Part shown: piece by piece, positions 58,484 to 64,000 of the stretch
Numbering within the stretch: position 1 is the first letter of the stretch
Layout: each line of letters starts with the position of its first letter
DNA from: Polaromonas sp.
Lineage (GTDB): Bacteria > Pseudomonadota > Gammaproteobacteria > Burkholderiales > Burkholderiaceae
Length of the DNA stretch: 64,000 nucleotides
Direction: 5' to 3'
Assembly (NCBI GenBank): GCA_013823505.1
Contig: PNMH01000011.1
Coordinates: forward strand, 4,889-68,888
Notes under the pieces: generated by a model
Told to the model about the DNA's origin: nothing
Databases searched by the model: none
The model's input: only the letters and a program-made list of their open reading frames with translations
Made by a program: the position numbers and the translations under genes

Positions 58484-59688
58484 GGCGCCTCGCCGCCCAT
58501 CGACACCACCTTCGGCTGACGCAACGAGCCACTGGAGGCCCACACCGGAAAGCGCCGCAGCGCGTGAAACACCACCATACTGCGCACGGCGATCCAGGCC
58601 GAGCGCAGCCGCCCCACGGCCGCTCGCTCCACCCGTTCACAGCTGTGGACCATCAGGTCGTCGATGCGCTCGCGCAGGTGCCGTGCAAACGCGGCGTCGC
58701 GCACCACCACGTTGGCCTCCAGGTTCAGGCTGAGGCTGGTGGGGTCGAGGTTGCTGGAGCCCACCGTGGCCCAGACGTCGTCCACCACCGCCACCTTGCC
58801 GTGCAGCGGGCGCTCGTTGTACTCGAACACGTTCACACCGGCGCGCAGCAGGTGCCGGTAGAGCAGCTCGGTGGCGCGCTTCACCCACGGCTGGTCCGGG
58901 TGGCCCTGCACCACCAGGTCGACCTGAACACCGCGTCGCGCCGCCCGGCGCAGATCGCGCAGCAGGCGGTAGCCCGGGAAGAAATAAGCGTTGGCGATCA
59001 GCACCCGCTGGCGCGCGCTGCGCACCGCCGCGCGGTAGTGGCGTTCGATGTCGGTGCGGTGCAGGTGGTTGTCGCGCGTCACGAAGGCGGCCACTGCGCC
59101 GCCTTCGTGCACATCCTGGAAGCCATCTCGGGCCAGGGTGGCGCGCCAGCGCTGGAGCCACTGGCTGCGCGCGGGCTGCGGCGCCTGCACGTTGGCGCGG
59201 CAGAAGGCCTGGATCTGCCCCACCAGCGGGCCATCGACCTCGACCGCATAGTCCTGCTTGGCCAGTGGCCCGAATTCTTCGAGGTGATCGATCGAGTAGT
59301 TGATCCCGCCCACGAAGGCGCGCTGGCCGTCCACCACCACCAGCTTGTGGTGCATGCGTCGCAGCAGGTTGATGCGCGTGCCGAACAGCCAGCGCGCCGG
59401 CTCGAAGCTGCGCAGGTGCACGCCGGCGTCCAGCAGCGGCTGGGTGAACGAGGCAGGCAGGTCGGGCGAGCCCCAGCCGTCCACCAGCACATGCACCGTG
59501 GCACCGCGAGCCGCGGCCGCCAGCAGGGCCTGTTGCAGCTGGCGGCCGACCTTGTCGTCAAACAGGATGAACGTCTCCAGCAGCACCTCGCGCTCGGCTG
59601 CGGCGATGACCTCGAACACGCGCGGGTAGTAGCCCTCGCCGTTCTCCAGCAGCGTGATGCGGTTGCCCGGTACCCAGCGCGAATTCAT
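58480..59688 (-). CDS. clsB: Cardiolipin synthase B, phospholipase D superfamily
   Basis: A 402-residue enzyme with two HKD motifs: HHKLVVVDG (about residue 113) and HGKVAVVDD (about residue 295). ClsB makes cardiolipin or phosphatidylglycerol from phospholipid donors by phosphatidyl transfer. N-terminal GNRITLLENGEGYYPRVFEVI is typical, and no membrane helix precedes it, as in E. coli YbhO. GGGAGG stands 6 bases before the ATG. It is the middle gene of a ybhP-clsB-ybhN operon whose members overlap by four bases. Confidence 0.92.
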   Translation of the reverse strand: MNSRWVPGNRITLLENGEGYYPRVFEVIAAAEREVLLETFILFDDKVGRQLQQALLAAAARGATVHVLVDGWGSPDLPASFTQPLLDAGVHLRSFEPARWLFGTRINLLRRMHHKLVVVDGQRAFVGGINYSIDHLEEFGPLAKQDYAVEVDGPLVGQIQAFCRANVQAPQPARSQWLQRWRATLARDGFQDVHEGGAVAAFVTRDNHLHRTDIERHYRAAVRSARQRVLIANAYFFPGYRLLRDLRRAARRGVQVDLVVQGHPDQPWVKRATELLYRHLLRAGVNVFEYNERPLHGKVAVVDDVWATVGSSNLDPTSLSLNLEANVVVRDAAFARHLRERIDDLMVHSCERVERAAVGRLRSAWIAVRSMVVFHALRRFPVWASSGSLRQPKVVSMGGEAP

Positions 59689-60446
59689 GCGAACCTCCCC
59701 ACCTCGATCTCGGCCGCCAGCGGCGCGTGGTCGGACAGCTGCGCCCAGGGCCGTCGCGGCATGGGCAGCGGCATCGCCGTCACCACCCCACGCACGTAGA
59801 TGCGGTCCAGCCGCAGCAGCGGCCAGCGCGCGGGGAAGCTGCGCGCGTGATGCCCGTGCGCCTGCATGAACACTTCGTGCAGTCCGGCGGGTGCCAGCTG
59901 CTCGTCGGCACGACCGCGCCAGTCGTTGAAATCGCCCGCCACCACCAGCGGCGCATCCGCGGGCACTTCCTGCTGCACCGTCTCGCACAGGCGCGCGAGC
60001 TGGTGGCGTCGGTGCGATTCGCGCAGCCCCAGGTGCACACACATCACATGGAGCGCGGGCAAGCCATCGGGCAAGGTCAGTTCGCAGTGCAGCAGGCCAC
60101 GCGGCTCCACGCCGGGCAACGACATGTCGTGGTTGTGGCTGCGCAGCACCGGGTACCGCGACAGCACCGCGTTGCCGTGGTCCAAGCCTTCGGCCACCGC
60201 GTTGCGGCCATAGGCATGCTCGGGCCAGATGGCGTCGGCCAGAAACTCGTATTGCGCCCCGACTGTGGCCGAACGGCGCGCGCCGCTGCCGCCGTCAACT
60301 TCCTGCAGGAACACCACGTCGCTTTGCACGGCGCGCACCGCCTCGCGCAACTCGTGCAACACGAAGCGGGTGTTGAAGACGTCGAAACCCTTGTGGATGT
60401 TGACGGTGAGCATGCGCAGGCATCCCGGGGCGTGCGGCGCGCTCAA
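59685..60446 (-). CDS. Endonuclease/exonuclease/phosphatase family protein, YbhP-like
   Basis: A 253-residue EEP-fold protein. Motifs: TVNIHKGFD near the N-terminus, VVFLQEVDG with the metal-binding Glu, VMCVHLGLRE, VVAGDFNDWRG and the closing LSDHAPLAAEIE with the catalytic Asp-His. In E. coli ybhP stands at the same position before clsB. It could hydrolyse a phosphodiester lipid headgroup or nucleic acid; the context favours lipid metabolism. The stop overlaps the clsB start. Confidence 0.87.
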   Translation of the reverse strand: MSAPHAPGCLRMLTVNIHKGFDVFNTRFVLHELREAVRAVQSDVVFLQEVDGGSGARRSATVGAQYEFLADAIWPEHAYGRNAVAEGLDHGNAVLSRYPVLRSHNHDMSLPGVEPRGLLHCELTLPDGLPALHVMCVHLGLRESHRRHQLARLCETVQQEVPADAPLVVAGDFNDWRGRADEQLAPAGLHEVFMQAHGHHARSFPARWPLLRLDRIYVRGVVTAMPLPMPRRPWAQLSDHAPLAAEIEVGRFA

Positions 60447-60569
60447 ACCAGGGTGGGGGGCAGACGCCCGATCGACAAGACAAACATGTCGACATCGTGC
60501 AGACGACGGCGACCACTGTCTGTTGTCTGGACCACAGACCGCGCGAGGTTGCTGGTCTGGGAGCGCGCC

Positions 60570-62687
60570 TCAGCCCGGCGGGTCCAGCGTGAACTCGGCC
60601 ACCGTGCCCACCCCGGGCTGGCTGCGCAAACGCACCTCACCGCCGTGGTGCTGAACGATGCGCTGCACCATGCTCAGGCCGATGCCGCTGCCCTCGAACT
60701 GCGACGCCGCGTGCATCCGGCGAAACGGCTGAAACAAGGCTCGCGCGTGTGCCATGTCGAAGCCCGCGCCGTTGTCGGTGACGCGGAACCACGTGCGCCG
60801 GTTTTCCTGAAAGCTGTCGACCCGGATGCGCGCCAGCGGCAGGCGCGCGGTGTACTTCCAGGCGTTGTGCAACAGGTTCTGCCAGACCTGCGCCACCAGG
60901 TCGGCGTCGCCCAGCGCGGCGGGCAAGGGGTCGAACTGGATCTCGATGTGGCGGTCGCTCTCGCCGCTGCGCACCAGGGTCCACGTGTCCACCGCCAGCG
61001 CCCGCATGTCGATGCTGCGACGCTGCAGGGCATGCTGGTCGATCTGCGCCAGATTGCACAGCGCCTCGATCATGGCGTTCATGCGCCGCGTGGCTTTGTC
61101 CACCTGCTCGCTGTACTCCAGCGCCTCGTCGGTGTGGCCCAGCTTCAGGCGCTCCCGCATCAGCCCCATGAATCCCTGGATGGCCAGCAGCGGCGCGCGC
61201 AGGTCGTGCGCCACCGCGCGGGTGAACTCGCGCAGGCGTGCGTCACCGGGTGGGGCGGAGTCGCTCGGCGGTACCGTTTCGGGGGCCTCCCGCTGGGCCT
61301 GTTCGAGCTCGTCGTGCAGGGTCTGGTAGCCTTGGCGGAACACCGGGTCCTGCGCCAGGCGCTCGGTCACGTCGCGCACGATGCACAGCACCACCGTGAG
61401 CTCGCCCACGCGCAGCTTGTCGGCGCTGACCAGGCAGGCCCGCTGCTGGCCGTCGGTACGGGTCACGCTCACCGGCAGCGCGTCCAGCAGGCCATCGAGG
61501 TCGATGGCGCGGGCCAGGCGCTTGAGGGTGTCCATGCCGATGTGGTGCGCCAGCGAGCGCAGCGGCTGCCCCACCACCTGCGCTTCGGTCAAGCCCAGCA
61601 AGGCGGCCACCGCCGGGTTGGCGTCCTGCACCAGGCCGCTGTGGTGGTCCACCACCAGCATGGGTTCGGGGTTGCGCTGGAAGGTGCGATCCAGCAGCTC
61701 TTCGGAGCGGCGCAAGGAACGCTCGGCCGCTTCGCGCCGCGCGCGCTCGTGCGCCACCGTGCGTCCGCGCTGGCGCAGGGCAAATCCTGCCAGCAACAGC
61801 AGGAGCGAACCGCCCACGGCGATGCGCCAGGTCCATTGCCGCTGTTCTTGCAGATCGCGCTCCATCGCCTGCTGCTCTGCACCGCCGGGTTCGTCGTTGA
61901 GCCAGCGCTCGCGCAATGCAGGCAGCGTGCCGTTGGTCTCCAGGCGGTCCAGCGCGCCTTGCAGACGTTGGCGCAGCGCGTCGTTGTCGCGAACCACCGC
62001 CAATGAATAGGTCTGCAGACGCAGGTCGCTCAGCGATCGCACCAGACCGGTCACCTCGCCCGCGGCGATCAAGGGGTCCGCGTAGGACCGGGGCAGCAAG
62101 GCCATGTCGGCGAAACCGAGTTGCACCGACTGCAGGGCCGAAAGAGAATCGGGCGTGCGCACGTAAGGCCCGCTGATGCCCGAGAGCCACTTGCTCAGGC
62201 TCTCGCGCATGGGCTCGTGGTCCAGCACGGCGATGCGCGAGCCTTGCAGGTCTTGCAGCGCCTGGGGTGCGGGTTTTCCGACCGGCAGGTACACCGCGAA
62301 CGCCGGCGCAGCGTGGCCCTTGAGGAAGTGCGCGTAGGCCCTGCGGTCGGTGGTCTCCACCATCGCGATCACGTCCACCCGCCCGGCCTTGAAGGCTTCC
62401 ACGGTGGCAGGCCAGCTCTGCAGACTGATCTCCACCTCCACCCCGAGTTCGCGCCCGACGGCCCGCATCAGGTCGATCTGGAATCCTTCGGGCTGGCCCA
62501 GGGCGTTCAACGACTCGAAGGGCGCAAACGCAACGTCACCGCCGTAGCGCAGCGTGGTCTGCGCGTGGGCCGCCGCGCAGAACCCGCCCCAAGCCAGCGC
62601 CAGCACGCAAAACCAGCGCACGGCCAGGCGGCCGAGCCATGGGTCTTCTCCTGTCCGGGTGCGTGTCTGTGGTGTGGGTCGCGGCAT
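60570..62687 (-). CDS. Sensor histidine kinase with periplasmic solute-binding domain
   Basis: A 705-residue kinase. A signal or membrane helix (residues about 22-43, ending AAHAQ) is followed by a periplasmic type II solute-binding domain (about 45-265, LRYGGDVAFAPFESLNALGQPEGFQIDLMRAV-like opening), a membrane helix (about 285-305, WRIAVGGSLLLLLAGFAL), a PAS domain (about 325-445), HisKA with FTRAVAHDLRAPLLA and a HATPase (DNGAGFD, GSGIGLS). It should sense an amino-acid-like or other small ligand directly. No response regulator gene is adjacent. The MPRPTPQ start is used; an earlier ATG is possible. Confidence 0.88.
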   Translation of the reverse strand: MPRPTPQTRTRTGEDPWLGRLAVRWFCVLALAWGGFCAAAHAQTTLRYGGDVAFAPFESLNALGQPEGFQIDLMRAVGRELGVEVEISLQSWPATVEAFKAGRVDVIAMVETTDRRAYAHFLKGHAAPAFAVYLPVGKPAPQALQDLQGSRIAVLDHEPMRESLSKWLSGISGPYVRTPDSLSALQSVQLGFADMALLPRSYADPLIAAGEVTGLVRSLSDLRLQTYSLAVVRDNDALRQRLQGALDRLETNGTLPALRERWLNDEPGGAEQQAMERDLQEQRQWTWRIAVGGSLLLLLAGFALRQRGRTVAHERARREAAERSLRRSEELLDRTFQRNPEPMLVVDHHSGLVQDANPAVAALLGLTEAQVVGQPLRSLAHHIGMDTLKRLARAIDLDGLLDALPVSVTRTDGQQRACLVSADKLRVGELTVVLCIVRDVTERLAQDPVFRQGYQTLHDELEQAQREAPETVPPSDSAPPGDARLREFTRAVAHDLRAPLLAIQGFMGLMRERLKLGHTDEALEYSEQVDKATRRMNAMIEALCNLAQIDQHALQRRSIDMRALAVDTWTLVRSGESDRHIEIQFDPLPAALGDADLVAQVWQNLLHNAWKYTARLPLARIRVDSFQENRRTWFRVTDNGAGFDMAHARALFQPFRRMHAASQFEGSGIGLSMVQRIVQHHGGEVRLRSQPGVGTVAEFTLDPPG

Positions 62688-62885
62688 GCTGGGTGCGCAG
62701 GGTGGGTCCCGCCCCCCGCGGACGACACCTTTCCTTACAGTGCCACAAAACCGCACTCAAGAGGTGTCGACGCCGCAGCCGGGTACCCCATTTGTCGGAT
62801 ACCCCCCACAACAACGCCCCACGTGCGCGGTAGCGCAGCCTCCCTCCGCCACCAGACAAAACGGGGTGCCGGGGCACGCCCTTCG

Positions 62886-62891
62886 TAGAAT
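62886..62891 (+). promoter_or_regulatory. Candidate -10 element (TAGAAT) for the MarR gene
   Basis: TAGAAT stands 20 bases before the MarR ATG. No clear -35 hexamer at the expected distance. Confidence 0.35.
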
Positions 62892-62911
62892 CTCCATTTT
62901 TCGAGCACCAC

Positions 62912-63469
62912 ATGACTCTGAAAGACCTTTACCAGCGCCCGGGATTCCTGCTGCGCCGCACCCACCAGATTTCGGCGGCGGTGTTCGAGAACGCCTGCGC
63001 CAGCGTGGGTCTCACCGCGGCGCAGTACGGCGTGCTGAGCGTGCTGGCCATAGAGCCTGGCCTGGACCAGACCCGGCTGGCACGCGCGCTGGCCTTTGAC
63101 AAGGTCACGGTCATGCGGGTGTGCAAGGGGCTAGAAGAGCGCGGGCTGATCGAGCGGCGCGTGTCCGAGCACAGCCGCCGCCAGATGGCGGTGGTGCTCA
63201 CGCCGGCCGGCACAAAGCTGCTGCAACAGGCCCGCGGCCCGGCCGATCAGGCCTACCAGCGCTTGCTCTCGCCCCTGACGCTCGCGCAGCGCCAACAACT
63301 GATCGTGATTCTGGAGACGCTCACCCAGGGCCTGGCCGACGATGCCCGCGCTCCCTTCGTGCCACTGCTGCCCCCAGCGTCCGACGATGCAGTCGTGCCC
63401 GCCAGCGTTCCCAAGGTCCGTGCGAACCGCACCAACACGGGGCGAGGCAAGGCAGCGCCACGCAGCTGA
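62912..63469 (+). CDS. MarR-family transcriptional regulator
   Basis: A 185-residue winged-helix regulator. Residues about 35-100 carry the DNA-binding part LARALAFDKVTVMRVCKGLEERGLIERRVSEHSRRQMAVVLT, including the beta-wing Arg; helices at both ends make the dimer interface. The C-terminal about 40 residues are an unstructured basic tail with RTNTGRGKAAPRS. MarR proteins usually respond to phenolic or aromatic ligands. It lies upstream of a NitT/TauT-type receptor gene and may regulate it; the palindrome at 63709-63722 is a candidate target. Confidence 0.88.
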   Translation: MTLKDLYQRPGFLLRRTHQISAAVFENACASVGLTAAQYGVLSVLAIEPGLDQTRLARALAFDKVTVMRVCKGLEERGLIERRVSEHSRRQMAVVLTPAGTKLLQQARGPADQAYQRLLSPLTLAQRQQLIVILETLTQGLADDARAPFVPLLPPASDDAVVPASVPKVRANRTNTGRGKAAPRS

Positions 63470-63476
63470 ACGGGCG

Positions 63477-63498
63477 TGCACCATCTGCTTTTGGTGCA
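63477..63498. promoter_or_regulatory. NtrC-like inverted repeat (TGCACCA / TGGTGCA)
   Basis: Perfect seven-base arms TGCACCA (63477-63483) and TGGTGCA (63492-63498) match the half-sites of NtrC binding sites, but the spacer is 8 bases between the seven-base arms, which is 5 more than in the classical site. It lies 40 bases upstream of the sigma-54 promoter, in the place of an enhancer. Confidence 0.45.
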
Positions 63499-63537
63499 AG
63501 ACCGGGGTTCGGGCCCGGCGCGCAGCTCGCATCAGCC

Positions 63538-63553
63538 TGGCACGCTTTCTGCT
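63538..63553 (+). promoter_or_regulatory. Sigma-54 promoter for the NitT/TauT-type receptor gene
   Basis: TGGCACG-N4-CTGCT matches the -24/-12 consensus TGGCACG-N4-TTGCW in 11 of 12 fixed positions, with exactly ten bases between the GG and GC pairs. Transcription would start near 63564, giving a leader of about 200 bases before the ATG at 63761. Confidence 0.65.
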
Positions 63554-63708
63554 GATACACACAGCGCAAGAAGAGCGATCCAGGGTCCGCCCGAACGACT
63601 GCTCAGCACACAGGTGCACTAGGGTTCCGACCGCGTCCGTGCGGTGTCTGGTCCGAGAGTGTGCCGGCCTCATCGCAGGCTCCACGGAGGGACAAAAGCC
63701 CGGGAGAA

Positions 63709-63722
63709 CGATCACGTGATCG
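63709..63722. promoter_or_regulatory. 14-base perfect palindrome upstream of the receptor gene
   Basis: CGATCACGTGATCG is self-complementary over all 14 bases and lies 38 bases before the ATG at 63761. It is a good candidate operator, possibly for the MarR regulator encoded upstream. Confidence 0.45.
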
Positions 63723-63760
63723 CTTCTTCCTGCACGTCCTTTCAACCCATGGAGCCCCTG

Positions 63761-64000
63761 ATGAAAACCTCTGCCCCCACCCTGTCCAGCCGGCGCAACC
63801 ACTTCTTCAAGCCGGCCCTGGGCCTGGCCCTCTCGCTGGCCGCTTTCTCCTCGTTCGCCCAGGCGCCCGCCCAGATGAAGATCGCCACCGTGGTGTGGAT
63901 CGGCTACGGCCCGTTCTACGTGGCCGAGGCGCTGGACCTCTACAAAAAATACAACCTCAAGGTCTCGCTGCAGGTCTTCAACGACCCGGCGCTGATCCCC
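63761..64000 (+). CDS. NitT/TauT-type ABC transporter substrate-binding protein, N-terminal part
   Basis: The first 80 residues of a gene that runs off the window. A signal peptide (residues about 16-39, ending SSFAQAP) is followed by MKIATVVWIGYGPFYVAEALDLYKKYNLKV-type sequence, the opening of the SsuA/THI5/NMT1-like receptors for nitrate, sulfonates, taurine or pyrimidine precursors. The start at 63761 is chosen because GGAG lies 8 bases upstream; ATG 63749 is in the same frame. A sigma-54 promoter and a palindrome precede it, suggesting nitrogen-linked and effector-linked control. Substrate unknown. Confidence 0.8.
   Translation, partial: MKTSAPTLSSRRNHFFKPALGLALSLAAFSSFAQAPAQMKIATVVWIGYGPFYVAEALDLYKKYNLKVSLQVFNDPALIP

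Noticed and set aside
59727..62006. Antisense frame over ybhP and the sensor kinase.
   Set aside because: Compositional shadow; spans two real genes and their gap.
63131..63802. Minus-strand frame across the gap between the MarR and transporter genes.
   Set aside because: It runs through the sigma-54 promoter and both flanking genes, has no ribosome site and no similarity.

Overview
The window looks like ordinary chromosome from a high-GC betaproteobacterium of the order Burkholderiales, most likely family Comamonadaceae (Hydrogenophaga/Acidovorax-like). Reasons: strong G/C third-position bias, the gene orders polA - small secreted protein - thrB, dapA - bamC and xseB - ispA - dxs, a TakP-like TRAP system, and G/C-rich intergenic stem-loops of a kind common in this family. 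The species call is inference. I see no tRNA, rRNA, CRISPR array, insertion sequence, integrase or phage gene. Gene density is very high: no gap between genes exceeds about 300 bases, and the largest (63470-63760 and 52659-52883) hold regulatory signals.

Layout. 1-4399: amidoligase-type cluster (DUF2126 protein, circularly permuted ATP-grasp fused to alpha-E, transglutaminase). 4469-9566: RidA protein, then topoisomerase IV (parE, parC) on the minus strand with a coupled small membrane protein. 9733-13891: MFS permease, small membrane protein, methyltransferase, dapA, bamC. 13949-16690: conserved hypothetical, ribosomal oxygenase RoxA, SlyD-like isomerase, dut. 16714-20374: TRAP transporter. 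20545-23687: xseB-ispA-dxs isoprenoid operon. 23887-31233: Rieske oxygenase, EamA permease, sulfurtransferase, sensor kinase, ZIP transporter, dienelactone hydrolase. 31281-38328: serine hydrolase, polA, thrB, a BPSS1780-type membrane protein and a FecR-domain protein. 38349-40950: GNAT-like protein, MetX-like hydrolase, TPR protein.

41037-50239 is the most unusual stretch: two PhoX-type phosphatases flank a glycosyltransferase, a membrane protein resembling Mpo1 (DUF962), a membrane-anchored class III aminotransferase and an E. coli-type phosphatidylserine decarboxylase. Several promoters carry PhoB-box-like direct repeats with the correct 11-base period. I infer a phosphate-starvation module combining phosphate scavenging with membrane-lipid remodelling; the chemistry is not known from sequence.

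50244-64000: uvrD, guaC behind an intrinsic-terminator leader, a hydrolase divergent from a GntR regulator with a GarR-like dehydrogenase and an SDR, the ybhP-clsB-ybhN phospholipid operon, a sensor kinase with a periplasmic solute-binding domain, a MarR regulator, and the start of a NitT/TauT-type transporter behind a good sigma-54 promoter. Several genes are translationally coupled by ATGA or GTGA overlaps (parC/small protein, MFS/small protein, xseB/ispA, thrB/membrane protein/FecR, psd/phoX, ybhP/clsB/ybhN).
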